Assembly (NCBI GenBank): GCA_023935145.1
Contig: CM043699.1
Span: forward strand, 76,165,138 to 76,229,137
Length of the DNA stretch: 64,000 bases
Direction of reading: 5' to 3'
From: Bretschneidera sinensis
Lineage: Eukaryota > Streptophyta > Magnoliopsida > Brassicales > Akaniaceae
Shown: piece by piece, positions 41,601-53,159 of the stretch
Numbering within the stretch: position 1 is the first letter of the stretch
How the letters are laid out: the number at the start of each line of letters is the position of its first letter
Notes under the pieces: model-generated
The model's input: the letters and a program-made list of their open reading frames with translations, nothing else
The model's database searches: none
What the model was told of the DNA's origin: nothing
Program-made: the position numbers and the translations under genes

Positions 41601-42840
41601 CAAGTACCTCAGTAACCACTTCATCCCAAGCCAATGCTCCTTTTCGGGATTACTCATAAACCAACTGAGAACACTCATTGCATGAGCAATGTCAGGTCTA
41701 GTGCTTACCATGGTGAACATAACAGAACCAACTGCACTAGAGTAAGGGACTTTTTCCATTTCCTTCTTCTCTGCCTCTGATCTTGGATAATGATCGCTAG
41801 AGAACTTGAAATGACCAGTAAGGGGAACCTTCATTGGTTTGCTATCTTTCAGAGAGAACTTAGATATCATCTTCTCTATATAGGAAGTTTGAGAGATCTT
41901 CAATCTGTTTTTCTCCCATTCCCAGATGATACACATCCCAAGGATCTTCTGTGCATGGCCAAGATCCTTTATCTCAAACTCCTCACTGAGTTAAGCCTTC
42001 AATTTCCTTACCCTCTCCATGCTGCTCCCAACCAGCAACATATCATCAATATAGATGAGGATGATCACCACTTCCTCAAACTTCTGCCACTTATAGTTCA
42101 AGCATGAATCATAGTAGCTCCTCAAGAAACCTAGGCTGATTACAAAGGAATCAAACCTTATTCCATTGCTGAGGTGATTGCTTCAGGCCATAGAGAGATT
42201 TCTTCAATTTGCACACCAACTCTCCCAGCCTTCCTTCCTCATAGCCTTTGGGTTGCCTCATTAAAATGGTCTCATCGAGCTCTCCATGTAAGAACGCTGT
42301 CTTCACATCCATTTGCTCGATTTCCCAATCAAATTGGACCACCAATGCTAACACTATCCGTATCGTCTTGTACTTCACAACTGGTGAGAAGATTTCGGTG
42401 AAATCTATGCCTTCTTTTTGTGTGAACCCCTTCGCCACCAGCCTAGCTTTATACCAGACTTCATCGCCTAGAGTATTCCCTTCTTTGATCTTTTAGAGCC
42501 ATCTATAATCCACAACTCTCTGTTTTTCTGATTTGGGCACCAACTCCCAAGAGTTGTTCTTCATCAAAGAATCTATTTCTTCCTCCATAGCCAGCTGCCA
42601 CTTTGACAAATCTTTACACTCCATGGCATCCGTGTAAGTTTCTAGTTCAACCTCTCCTTCTGTCCAAGGAGCTGCTACATTAGCATCCGCAAACCCATAT
42701 CTCAAAGCTGGTCTAACCACCCTCCTTTCCAGATCTCTTGTGAGCTGGTAGTCATTATGACTTGTTGCATCAACCTCTTCTTGTTCAGCCTCTTCTTGAG
42801 TTTCTTGAGCTTGGCCTTCATCCAAGGGCTCTACCTGGTC
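41601..42840 (-). pseudogene. Cop-2 reverse transcriptase
   Basis: Starts with WELVPKSEKQRVVDYRWL (ORF 42825-42493), then a stop near 42495 (Val or Trp in relatives). ORF 42438-42151 has AKGFTQKEGIDFTEIFSPVV, QMDVKTAFLHGELDETILM and LKKSLYGLKQSPQQWNK. The catalytic box reads YIDDML near 42040-42060, in a stretch broken by frameshift. ORF 41936-41595 covers KISQTSYIEKMISKF through YSSAVGSVMFTMVSTRPDIA and AMSVLSWFMSNP. Catalytic residues are kept; the reading frame is not. Confidence 0.9.
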
Positions 42841-43830
42841 CGAACCCTCTTGTCTTCCTTGCTCTACCTAAACCGAACTCTCTTTGATGCGATGCTCCAC
42901 AACTTTCGGACTGGTTTGCTCACTAGCCCCTACAGGGTTAGTTTTCTCCAAGTAGGAAAATAACAATTCATTAAAAATAACATCCCTACTTATAATCAGT
43001 TTCATACCTTTCTTTTCTAAGGACCACAACCTATATCCCTTAACCCTATCACCATATCCTAGAAATACACATTTTCTAGATCTTAGGCTAAGTTTATCCT
43101 CCTTTTGATGTGCATATAAAGCACACCCAAAAGTCATAAGGTTGCTTAATTCAGGGGGTTTCCCACTCCACATCTCCATGGGAGTCTTGAGCTCTAAAGC
43201 TCTAGAGGGTAATCTATTTACAAAGTATGCAGCTGTAGCCACAGCTTCTCCCCAAAAATATTTTAGTAAACCAGATCCTATTAACATGCACCTAACCTTT
43301 TTCATAAGGGTTCTATTCATTCTCTCAGCAACTCTATTTTGTTGAGGTGTTTTTACAACCATTCTATATCTTAGAATGCCATTTAATTCACAGAATTTAT
43401 CAAAATCCTTATTATAAAATTCTAAGCCATTATCGGTTCATAAAGCCTTAACTACCCTACCCGTTTAAGTTTCCAGCAACTTCTTCCACACAAAAAATTT
43501 ATTCAAGGCATCCGATTTATTTCTAAGTAAATAAACCCACACCCTTCTTGAATAATCATCAATTAAAGACAAAAAGTAAAAGTTACCTCCCTGTGTTAGT
43601 GTTCTTGCTGGTCCCCAAAGGTCCGAATGAATGCAGTCAAGAGTCCCCTTAGACTTGTGCACTCCGGTGTTGAAGCTGACCCGGTGTTGCTTCCTAAGAA
43701 TGCAACCCTCACAGAAATCTAGTTTCTCTACTTTGTCTCCTCCAAGTAGACCATCATTGCTAAGAATTTCAAGCCCTTTTCGTTCATGTGTCCCAAGCAA
43801 GTTTGCCAAAGGGTTGCCCTATCCGTCTCA
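42841..43830 (-). pseudogene. Cop-2 integrase
   Basis: GAG-pre-integrase LGHMNEKGL leads into the zinc Cys pair CEGCILRKQHRVSF (ORF 43809-43465). The core has CIHSDLWGPA (Asp), IDDYSRRVWVYLL, then stops at about 43464 and 43440 before TDNGLEF (second Asp). ORF 43362-42868 then has KTPQQNRVAERMNRTLMKKV (catalytic Glu), the AAYFVNRLPSRAL segment and the CVFLGYGDRVKGYRLW C-terminal domain. Confidence 0.9.
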
Positions 43831-44240
43831 GCCATCAAGCTTACTGCTTGATCATTGATTTCTATCTCTCCGATCATCTCATAGAGTCCATCGTTTCTTG
43901 CTGCCTTGATCACTACCAAAGATCCCTTGGTCACCTTGATCTTTCCTCCCTCTACTTTACATGTATACCCCATGGAATCCAGCTGCCCCAATGAGATCAA
44001 ATTTCTCTTCAAATCTGGAAGATACCTCACATTTCGCAGCAGCCTTGTGACTCCATCAAACATCCTCAATTGGATGTCTCCAATCCCCCCACTTGGAAAG
44101 AATTATCATTCCCTTAGAAGACCCTTCCATTATTGATCTCCTTGCAATTCTTGAACCATTCCTTGTGAGGGCACATGTGATAAGTACACCAGAAATCCAG
44201 AATCCAATTTTTGCTGCCTTGCCTCCTGCTCACATTTGAG
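43831..44240 (-). pseudogene. Cop-2 protease and GAG-pre-integrase
   Basis: Near 44205 the active-site triad, D-S-G in functional copia proteases, reads DFW before CTYHMCP, so it is inactive. A frame break near 44090 leads to ORF 44069-43728 with RMFDGVTRLLRNVRYLPDLK, NLISLGQLDSMGYTC and DRATLWQTCLGHMNEKGLK. The parallel copy in Cop-1 reads DSE. Confidence 0.87.
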
Positions 44241-45127
44241 CACACAACAAGAACATCATCTTACTGTTCTCCCTTGGCAACTGAAGCCTCTCCGTTGTTG
44301 GTGTGGCTTCTTCTCTTATCCCACATCTTCTTCTTGCAATCTTTTCTAAAATGGCCCTCCTTGTTGTAGTGGAAACACCTCTATCCAAATCTTGATTTGG
44401 AATGTGCTCTCCCATGGCTTTGCCCTCTACCTCTTGATTTTTCCTACTAGTTGCCATGGTTGCTACTGCCATTCCGAGTTACTGGCCTTCCTCCTATGAA
44501 CAGCCCATCTCCACTTGATGTTTCCTTCATCTCGGCTTTGAAATCATGTGCCCTTATGGCATTGAGCACAATCTCCTTTGTTAAAGTATCTCTTCCATAC
44601 TCAATAGCATTAATCAAATTATCAAAGCAATCAAGAAGAGAATTTAACAAGATAACAGCCAATTGTTCATCCGGAAATGTAATGCTACAACTATTCAAAT
44701 CTTGAACTAGCTTATTAAAGACATCAAGATTATCTTGTAACTCTTTACTAGGATCCATTTTAAAAGCAAAGATTCTTTTAAGAAGATAAATCTTGTTAGG
44801 GAGAGTTTTGGTAAGAAACAACTCATCTAGTTTTTTTCATATGACAGCCGGATCTTCCGAGTCTCCGCACTCCCTTGTGACACTATCCGATATGTGCAAG
44901 AAAATGGTGCTATAAGCCATCTTCTTCATCTCAACCCGCTAGTCTTCCGTGACACTTGCTTGAAAAGCATCATCTTCTCCAATAGCCAAGTCAACTTTTT
45001 GTTGCATTAGAACCGTCTTGATCTTCTGCTTCCACAGGGAAAAATCTTCCTTTCCATCAAATTTCTCAACCATGAAATTTGAAGTCATCTTTACGGACAA
45101 GATCCCAGATTTATGCACTACCCACAA
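44241..45127 (-). pseudogene. Cop-2 gag and zinc knuckle
   Basis: The MTSNFMVEKFDGKEDFSLWK start lies inside ORF 45127-44939. ORF 44821-44447 continues with FLTKTLPNKIYLLKRIF, FNKLVQDLNSCSITFPDEQ and NAIEYGRDTLTKEIVLNAI, the UBN2-type Gag. The knuckle near 44375-44335 reads C-F-H-Y where CX2C needs a second Cys (TGC to TAC), followed by an intact EGHFRKDC. Stops near 44938 and 44840 break the frame. Confidence 0.87.
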
Positions 45128-45320
45128 ATGCTTTCTTTAACCTTAAGAACACGATCGAAGATGGATCTTAACATCGTTTTTGAATCACCCTCAAGAACAC
45201 GATCTGATCTTGATCTTTACTCCGTTCTTGATCACCTAAGAAGTTGATCTTTGATTCTTGGAGTCTTGACTCCGTCACCTTCTGTTCTTGCTCAGTTACC
45301 CAGCTGTGCAAGCTTCTACG

Positions 45321-45332
45321 GCTCTGATACCA
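45321..45332 (-). promoter_or_regulatory. Cop-2 primer-binding site (initiator tRNA-Met type)
   Basis: Minus TGGTATCAGAGC, one base after the 5' LTR. Identical to Cop-1 at 12282-12271. Confidence 0.9.
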
Positions 45333-45333
45333 C

Positions 45334-46256
45334 TATTGTAAATCACCTTGACAAGATGCCCAGGGGGTGATCTTCCAAACACCCAAGTCTAGAATGATTT
45401 GTAGAAAGAAATACAGCAATCGGAAGCATGAAAGAAAATATAACAAGCGATTTGTTATCAAGGTTCGGCAATAGCCTACGTCCTCATGAGTTCCTCTGAA
45501 TTCTCTGCACTAAATCAATGGTTCTTTACAATTACAGTAACCCTCTTCAAGAAGCTCAAGTTCTTGAAGAAACCAAGAAGAGAAGAAAGAAGTTGATAAG
45601 AACTATTACAATGCTCTCTATCTATACTACTCTCTCTTCTTTACAGCCAGTCTTTCTACAATGAGTGCCTCTTGTGTTTTGTGTCTTTGCACTCTCACAC
45701 AATTCTCTCTTGTATTGTGCCTTATCACTCTTTACAATTGATCTCAAATTATGTCACAACAATATGTCTAGAATGAAGCTAGGTGACCCTTTATATAGTG
45801 CACCAACTTCTTATCCAATCTTGAGAGTCAATCTCCACCCTTAGATCTTAATGACCACTTAACCTTGGCCCTTCATCAATTGTAAGTGGTGTTGTGTGTT
45901 TTAACCTTGCATTCACGTACCTAAGAGGAGGTTTAAACAAGCTGTCCATGTGTGCTTCAGTGTGCCTAGCGCCTAAGCACTAAACAGGGGGCAGTGAGGC
46001 ACTAGGCAAAGCTCTTTTGCACCATGTTCTGGGTGGTGCAGTGCTGGTGAAGGGACGGTGAGGCGCTAGTGAAGGGGTGGTGAGGCGCACACTACTTTGC
46101 TTTGTCGATTAGGGGTTTGCACACATACCTAAATGGATGCACACACAGGTGTGCACTCTTTTAACATGCTGTGTTTTAATCTTCCAACCTTGGTTTAGAC
46201 TTTAACCATCTTTGAACCATGTTTAGACATGTTTAAACCTTAGACAAATACTAACA
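45334..46256 (-). repeat. 5' LTR of Cop-2 (923 bp)
   Basis: On the minus strand from TGTTAGTATTTGTC (46256) to GATTTACAATA (45334). TATA box minus CACTATATAAAGG (45800-45788). GC block about 45955-46085. The 3' LTR is 66 bp longer, mainly in the GC block (about 40735-40800), so that block has changed length since insertion. Confidence 0.92.
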
Positions 46257-46500
46257 GAAGTATAAATAGAATAAGGCATCACATCCTAAATCTAACATAG
46301 CTTTTTCAAACCTGGTATTGCTGATTGTGTATGGAATGGTGAAAGTTCCTGGATCTTTGCACTTGGGTGGAAGCTTCCTTTGTAGCACAGCTGAGATGTT
46401 TTCCCCCACACTTCTTTGCTCATTCTTTTTCAGCTTTTGCTTATTGGTGCACAATTCTTTCAGGAACTTGGCATAGCACGACACCTACTTTATTGCGTCC
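46257..46500 (-). pseudogene. Gyp-E protease N-terminal half
   Basis: ORF 46484-46251 has SCYAKFLKELCTNKQKL, AVLQRKLPPKCKDPGTFTIP and the active-site start EKAMLDLGC. The conserved DLGAS reads DLGCDA. It breaks at the Cop-2 junction (46256) and resumes at 40012. Confidence 0.82.
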
Positions 46501-48030
46501 AAAAGAAGTATATTTACCTCCACCTTGCGGAAGGTCTCCAGATTCTCCTTATCTTGTTCTTCCTTTTTAGAATTAGTAAACCTGTGGGGAAAAGGTGGAG
46601 GCGTAACATAGGAAGAGTTAGATGTTTTGGCAGTTACCTTGAGGGATGACGAATTATTAGTGGATGGTTCACCTTCATCTTCCTCTAGAATGGCTTTCCT
46701 TTTTTATTCTTCCTTTTGTGGATGGCGTGCTTGATAGTGCATGTGGTGAAATGTCAAGCAGCTTTCTACTTCTCAATGTGACTTCACTAGCATTCTCCTT
46801 TGGGTTAACCACAGTTTAAGATAGGAGTTTTCATGATCCTTGTGCTTCTAACTTACCCATTGTTGTAGCCAGTTGGCTCATTTGATTCTCCAAACTCTGG
46901 ATACTTTCCTTGGTTTCCTATTGAAATTGCATTGTATTGGTAGCAAGGGCTTTTACTATGTCTTCTAGAGATGTACCTGAGTTTTGTGGACTGGGTTGAG
47001 GTTTAGCTTGGTACGGCTATTGCATCCTTTGTGGATTGAACCCCGGTCACCGATTGAGAATGGCATTTAGAGCATTTTGTTGATTTCCCCCATAGCTAAA
47101 ATTAGGATGATCCCTCTATCTAACATTGTAAGTGTTGGAGAAAGGGTTATATCTCTACCTTTGTTGACCAAGAAATCCGCCCATGGCATTAGCTTGCTCC
47201 GTGTTGCCTTCTTGCAAACTTGGGCATATATCAGTTGGATGCCCTATCATCGTACAAACTCCACATGGTTTGGCTTGTTGCATGTTCCCCACAACCATTT
47301 ATTGCATGAGTGAAGTGAGGTGGGAAAATTGTTGCTCAATTGTTGTTGTCCCTACCTCATTCACTTTCTTAGGTGGTGGTGGTGGTTCATGTCGGCTATT
47401 GAACTGTTGGGAGTTAGTTGCCATGTTTGCAATCAAATTCCTTGCGGCTTCCGCCATTTTATCCACTAAGGCTTCCCAACCAGCGACATCAATCATACTC
47501 CTCTCCATTAGCATTAGTCCTTCATAGAAATATTGGATGAGGAGTTGTTCACTAATTTGGTAGTGAGGGTAGCTAGCACAAAGTTTCTTAAAATGCTCTC
47601 AGTATTCATAAATAACTCTCCATTGTACTGCCGAATACCATATATTTCCTTCCTGGTGTTTGCAGCCTTTGATGTAGGAAAATATTTCTCCAGAAATAGC
47701 CTCTTCATATCATTCCATGTGGTTATAGTGCCGAAAGTTAAATAGTAGAGCCATTCCTTTGTTGAATCAGCCGGAGAGAATGGAAAGGCTCTCAACTTGA
47801 CTTGCTCTTCAGAAATCTCGGTCGGTTCCATGCTTAAACACACCACATAAATTCCTTGAGATGCTTATTTGGAACTTCTCCGCAAAATCGTGGAATGTCA
47901 GCAGGAGATGAATCATTCGCAATTTGAGTTCAAAAGCGACCTCTAGAGTAGTCCAAATCAGCTGATGAGTCGCTTGACGAACTAGATGGGAGGGCTGTGT
48001 GGACTGCCCGACCAAATGTTTCTGAGATGG
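46501..48030 (-). pseudogene. Gyp-E gag
   Basis: Capsid region in ORF 47846-47514: VKLRAFPFSPADSTKEWLYY, TITTWNDMKRLFLEKYFPTS and IYGIRQYNGELF. ORF 47514-47299 has ANMATNSQQFNSRHE and QFSHLTSLMQ. The zinc knuckle near 47285-47225 reads C-G-V-C-TMIG-H-PTDI-C (CX2CX4HX4C). A stretch from 47230 to 46520 is degraded, with several stops and only scattered conserved words (NPGWxxHPNFSY-like near 47100). The start near 48015 is uncertain. Confidence 0.8.
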
Positions 48031-48131
48031 GTCTTTTTGATCTCAAGTTGTAGGGACTCTGATGCATTCAAATTTAATTGAAAAAGAAGAAGAAAAACAA
48101 AACAAAAATTAACAAATAAGCAATTTAACAA

Positions 48132-48151
48132 TCCCTGGCGACACGGCACCA
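48132..48151 (-). promoter_or_regulatory. Primer-binding site region of Gyp-E
   Basis: Minus TGGTGCCGTGTCGCCAGGGA, five bases after the LTR end. It resembles the tRNA-Asp complement in outline but has several changes, so the primer is not certain. Confidence 0.6.
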
Positions 48152-48156
48152 AAATT

Positions 48157-49984
48157 TGGCACGCCAAAAAACAGACATGTAAATTAATTCCTTGCTCTAA
48201 AAATTATCGTATGAAATATAGTGAAAAGCAAGGTCATTTCCCACAGAGGATTGTAAATTAATTCAATTAAACACTTAATTGTTAAAAGAAAAAATATAAA
48301 TAATTAAACTAAATAATTTCTTAAACTAAATTAAATTCAAAACAACCTAATAAACTAATTGGGGGTTTTTTTAAATGATTAACTAAAAATTATGAATAAT
48401 GACAGATAACTAAAATATGATTCAAATTGAATAAAATTTGCAACAATAATGTGAAAACTGGTCAAAAGATCATTCTCCACCACTAGACATGAAATGATGA
48501 ATCAATATCATAATTATCCCCAAATTCCTAATAAAATTACCAACCACAGATAATAATAAGCTCTATTACCCCAATCTTTCCTTAGTTAATCATTTAGTAA
48601 AACAAGCTCTTTACTTAATCTCTATCTATTAAATAACCTAGAATAAGCTCTCTAAATTTAACAAAATAGAAGTATTAGGTTAAGAAAGATAGGTTGGTCC
48701 AAGAAACAAATGCATAAGCTCAGTTCATTTATCTTGAGTTATGTTCCATATAATAATCACACGAAAATATCCCATCATCAGTGATTACTAATTGCTACCA
48801 TTTATTAGAAATTCAAGACAATTACGGATCAAGATTCCTAACCTAGCAATAGATAATTACCTTATTTCATTTGGTTGGCCACCCCTAATAAAATAAAATA
48901 ATGATAAATAACAATTCTTATGGAATAAAATAAACAATTTTATTAGAAACATGGATAATAATCTCTGAATATTCAATCACAATAGGGCTTTGAAATCACC
49001 TTTAACCAAAAATAAAATTAGCTAGACATAATCATAAAATTAAAAACAAAATAAATATTCAAAGACACGAAAGATGGGAAGAATGAAGAATGAAAGTGAA
49101 CAACAGTAATCCTGAAGAGTCTTCTATGCAGATAAATCTCCTTAATCACAAATAGCAACTACATTCTTCTTAATTTTCTCTTCCCTCTTTTTTTGTCTAG
49201 GAAAATTTTATTTATGTTTACAAGGCAAGGGTAGCTGGCCTTATATAGGTAAACTCCTAGAAAAGAAAAGGAAAGTACACTAATACTACTCCTTCTAGGA
49301 AAAGGAAAGACACTGAAATGGGAAATACTTCTACTACTAGGAAAACATGAAATAGGAAAGTAACTAAAAAGAAATATAACACATAATAGGAAAAAGTGCA
49401 GCCTAGGAAAAGGAAAGACATTGAAATGGAAAATACTTCTACTTTTAAGAAAACATGAAATAAGAAAGTAACTAAAAGGAAATATGACACAAAACAAGAA
49501 AAAGTGCAGCACAAGTAAAACTGGTATATATATGGAGGCTCACAAAATTCATTAGGATTTTTTTTATTGCCCTCTCCAGCTATGCTAGCCATAGCCCAAA
49601 AAAAGTTTGTTGCAGCTTATGTCAGTAGACATCCCCCGCCAAACTCTAGGGAACAGACGGCCACAGCATGCAAAACTCATGCTGCAGCACGCGTCCTTCT
49701 TTGAATTCAGTTATTTTCCTTTTGATAAAACAACGTCATCTCTCATTCTGACTTTGATTTTTGAACCGTTTAATCCTAGATATTCCAGATCTTCTTGCCA
49801 ATATTATTTTTTCATCTAAATATTATTTTTAAGAACTTGTGACCTGAAAATACACCAAAAATACCCGTGATTCCGAAAAACACATTTTAAAGACAATTAA
49901 GTAAAAATGAAAGATTTAAACCTAATTTCCCACATATAATACCGAGAAATCACTAAATATTAGTGTATTTTCAAGTACTCATCA
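48157..49984 (-). repeat. 5' LTR of Gyp-E (1828 bp)
   Basis: On the minus strand from TGATGAGTACTTGAAAATAC (49984) to TTTTGGCGTGCCA (48157). GC-rich words with CATGCTGCAGCACG are at about 49655-49695 and a TATA box, minus ACCTATATAA, at 49250-49241. A directly repeated AT-rich unit of about 125 bp (AGGAAAAGGAAAGACAYTGA near 49299 and 49395) is also present. It abuts Tat-F at 49985. Confidence 0.82.
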
Positions 49985-49989
49985 AGAGT

Positions 49990-50640
49990 GACAGTGGAAA
50001 AAGTTAAAGGGAAAGAGAAGGAAGAAGATGATGATCCAATGTTGCAGTAGTTGAAGAAAACACACACTAATATCTCTATTTAGGGGTTACTAATTTCTTT
50101 AAAGAAGCACTTATAATCCTTGCTGGATCATTTAGGTGGGGTGGACATCCCGACAAACACCTCCCATGATGACAAAGATATCCTACCATGTGGAAAGAAC
50201 CATAGCAGTGCTCTGTATCTGATAATAGAGTGTCGTGAGAAGAAAATACCCACGGTGTTGGTTAACAGCGAATCAGCTTTGAATGTCTTACCCTTGCGAA
50301 TGACATGAATTTTGGGACTTGTGCATGATGACTTTCTCCCAAGTAGTCAGATCATTTGAGTTTATCACAACATAAGTGCTTGGTAGTCGAAATAGTAAGC
50401 TTGAGATGCAAGTTGAGTCTGGATGATATTGTGATTGACTTCCACGTCATCGACGTCACTACATCTTTCAACATTTTGCTAGGTAGACCATGGCTTCACA
50501 ATCTAGGGTCAGTGCCTTTAATTTTTCATCAGAAGATAAAATATAGAGTCAAGAATCAAAGTAATAACCTTATTCAGGGATGAAGTCGGCATCACCCTTG
50601 TATTTGGTATTTAGACTGAAAGTAAGAATCTTAATGATTT
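49990..50640 (+). pseudogene. Tat-F protease region
   Basis: Pieces GLLISLKKHL, TSHDDKDILPCGKNHSSALY and PTVLVNSESALNVLPL correspond to the Tat protease, where the active site normally reads VDNGSALNV. Here the catalytic Asp is changed (VNSES). It is followed by DIVIDFHVIDVTTSFNILLG and RPWLHNLG. Multiple stops. Confidence 0.75.
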
Positions 50641-51560
50641 CACCTTTGAGGAAGTAGCAATAATTGACATAGTAGATGATGAACCATGCCTCAATTTGGT
50701 AATTTTACATATTATAAAAAGGAATGAACTACTTCCTAAGAGCGGGTTTGGGAAAATACGGACAAAGGGTGAGGGAATTCCTAAATTTCAAGCAGTAAAT
50801 TGGGAAAAAAGGTTTTGGCTATAAGCTCGATAGTAGTAGCAAGAAAGAGGGGGACAAGTTTCATAAGACTTTGAATGAGCATTTAATGAAATAAGGAGAA
50901 GATTTTTCTTATTACAAGTTCCATAGGCCATGGGTGAATAGGAGGACTTAAGAAAGGCAACCGATATTTGAGATATTTTTCAACCTCAAAATTTTCAAGG
51001 AAAAAGCGACAACAAAGAAAAAAGAGGTATGACAAGCAAGAGACTGGGTCTAAAAGTTAGATGGTGGGGATATGATTATCTTGATGATTAAAGAGGGTCG
51101 AGTGAAAGGTTTTGATCCAAGCATGTTAATCAATCTAGCTGATGGATACACTAGCCACTGTGAAACATTGTACACAAAGGTTTCCTTCTTGGGCAACAAC
51201 AAAGAGTTTGGTCAAGCATCCTTTTCTTTCTCTTCTTGTTATAAAGTCAAAGGAGAGCAGTAAAATGATGTCCCTGACCCCCTCCTCAAGTCCAATGATG
51301 TACTCATAAAAAAATTGAATGAAATGATGAACGATTTTGAGTACTTTGAGTCTTCCTTATATAATGAGAAAATCCTAAGCGAAATTAGCTAAGAATCAAA
51401 TTTGTAAACCGAAATGGTTGAGAATGAGAAAGAAAACATAACCTAACCTAAAATGGAAGAAACTTGAATCATTAATTTATGCATAGATGGAAATCCACAA
51501 GAAATCTGCATTGACCTAACATTATGTGAAAAAAGAAAGTGAAAATCTAATAAAACTTTT
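50641..51560 (+). other. Tat-F PR-RT linker
   Basis: Highly degenerate. Only short words (PEFGKI-like, a WARKRGDKFHK-like stretch and a 63-codon open piece at 51072-51263) suggest the long acidic linker usual between protease and RT in Tat elements. I see no other gene here. Confidence 0.45.
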
Positions 51561-52190
51561 ACAAGAGTACAAAGATGTATTTGCATGGTCATACGGGACA
51601 TAACTGGCATTGATATGGAGATTGATAAGATCCCATTAAATCTAGAGGCTAGGCCAATTAAACAAAATTTAAGGATAATGAGAGCAGACTGGGTAGTCAA
51701 AATCAAAGAATAAATCCTCAAGCACCTGCAAGATGATTTCTTGATGGTTTCCAAGTATCAAAAATGGGTAATGAATATAATAGAAATACTGAAAAATGAT
51801 GGTAAGATAAAAATATGTTTGGATTACAAGGATTTGAATTGGGCCATCCCTAAAGACAATTTCCCCTTGCCTCATATAGACACCCTCATCAATAATACAA
51901 TTGTCAATGCCCTATTTTCATTCATGGACGGTTATTCGATGTATAATCAAATTCTCATGGCTCTTGAAAATAAAGAAAAGACTACCTATACTACCTAGTG
52001 AGGTACCTTTTTCTATTGAGTCATGTAGTTTTGACTCAAAAATGATGGGGCAACTTATTAGAGGATGGCCACCACTATCCTGAATGATATAATCCATACT
52101 TGTGAGCCATTTTTAAGCTACTTAGAAAAGACCAGCCAGTGGTATCGAATGGACAATATTAAGAACCCTTTAAAAAGATCAAAGACTATC
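51561..52190 (+). pseudogene. Tat-F reverse transcriptase, palm deleted
   Basis: Best piece, 51741-51998: KIKICLDYKDLNWAIPKDNFPLPHID, DTLINN, LFSFMDGYSMYNQILMALEN. After a stop at 51998 a frame-shifted piece gives a GATY...RMATTILNDIIH-like match, then it jumps to thumb-like residues. The conserved YVDDM box is missing. Confidence 0.75.
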
Positions 52191-52640
52191 TAAAAAACCC
52201 TCCAGTGTTGGTTTCACCCAAGAATGGTGCTCCACTTTTGCAATACTTTTTCATCACTAGCACCTCCATCGGAGCCATATTAGCTTAAGAGGATGAAGAG
52301 GGAAACAAAAAATTCCATATATTACCTCAGTAAGAAGCTTATGGCTTATGAGTTGAATTACTCTTGGGTAGAAAAGACTTATCTCACTCTAGTTTGGGTC
52401 ACCAAGAAACTCCAACACTACTTTGAATCGTTCTTAGAAAAAGTGATCTCTTGTTTAGATCCGTTAAAGCATCTATTTGAGTCCTCAACCCTAAGCGAAA
52501 GGATGATCAAATCGATGATAATTCTCTCCTAATTTGATCTTCAATACGTGACCCAGAGGTCAGTCAAGGGGAGAGTAATTTTATATAATTTGGCATATTT
52601 CCTAGAAGAAAAGAAAGATTAAGAAATTTAACTTCTCGGA
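52191..52640 (+). pseudogene. Tat-F first RNase H
   Basis: ORF 52293-52532 plus flanks: IYYLSKKLMAYELNYSWVEKT, LTLVWVTKKLQHYFESF, ISCLDPLKHLFESSTLSERM, then FDLQYVTQRSVKGR. The Asp of the DH motif is kept in SCLDPL. Confidence 0.74.
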
Positions 52641-52900
52641 TGAAGAAATTCTAGAAATTGAAAACTGTGAGTAGAATATTGACTTCGATAGGGTGGTTAA
52701 TCAGAAAGGTTGTGGGATTGGAGTTGTGTTAGTTTCTCCAGAAGGAATTGTCACTACCTTATCAGTTCGCCTGAATTTTAAATCCACCAATAATATGACT
52801 AAACAAACTTGTATCGCTAGTCTAGAATCACTCGTTGAGATTGGGGCAAAAGAGGTCACAGTGTATGAATTTTAGTCTCACAGAGAATGGAAGTCTAAAG
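52641..52900 (+). pseudogene. Tat-F second (archaeal-type) RNase H
   Basis: Starts FDRVVNQKGCGIGVVLVSPE (Asp kept; the Gly of FDG is Arg), LSVRLNFKSTNNMTKQTCIA (the Glu of EYEAC is lost) and GAKEVTVYEF, ending in a stop. The presence of this second RNase H supports assignment to Tat. Confidence 0.78.
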
Positions 52901-53159
52901 TCAAGAGGATGAGGTGTTATCACGGTCATCTCAAAAATTTGGTTCAATACTTCAATAGGGTAACCTTTACTTCTCTACCACGGGCTATAAGTTAGCTCGC
53001 CGATACAATGGCCATTCTAGCTTCAATATTGAAAATGCCTAAAGGGGATGAGACAATCCCATTAGTGGCCAAGCAGAAGGATGAATCAGATTATTATACA
53101 GCTATCGAGATCTAAGCTCTATCATTTGATAGTTCACCCTAGAGTACTAATATCCAAAA

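Larger units (their letters stand above)
40013..46256 (-). mobile_element. Cop-2: complete Tork/TNT1-like copia element
   Basis: Two LTRs (5' 46256-45334, 3' 41001-40013), iMet PBS, gag, protease, integrase, RT and RNase H in copia order, and a polypurine tract. Flanking 5-mers are GAATT (40008-40012) and GAAGT (46257-46261). The host protease frame of Gyp-E shows that GAAGT is original and one base of the left copy has changed. Stops and frameshifts are scattered through pol. It is the only copia element here with all domains. Confidence 0.92.
37555..49984 (-). mobile_element. Gyp-E: Athila-like gypsy element split by Cop-2 and cut by Ath-C
   Basis: Minus strand. 5' LTR 49984-48157, PBS, gag, zinc knuckle and start of protease (to 46257), then Cop-2, then the rest of protease, RT fingers, RNase H and integrase up to the Ath-C insertion at 37555. 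The 3' part is missing. Across Cop-2 the protease frame is restored when one copy of the flanking duplication (GAAGT/GAATT) is removed. Gag and protease differ clearly from Ath-B/C, so it is another lineage of the clade. Confidence 0.85.

Noticed and set aside
49159..49592. Overlapping Phe/Ser-rich minus ORFs in the Gyp-E LTR
   Set aside because: They arise from a directly repeated AAAGGAAA-rich unit in the LTR and look hydrophobic only because of the TTT/TTC bias.
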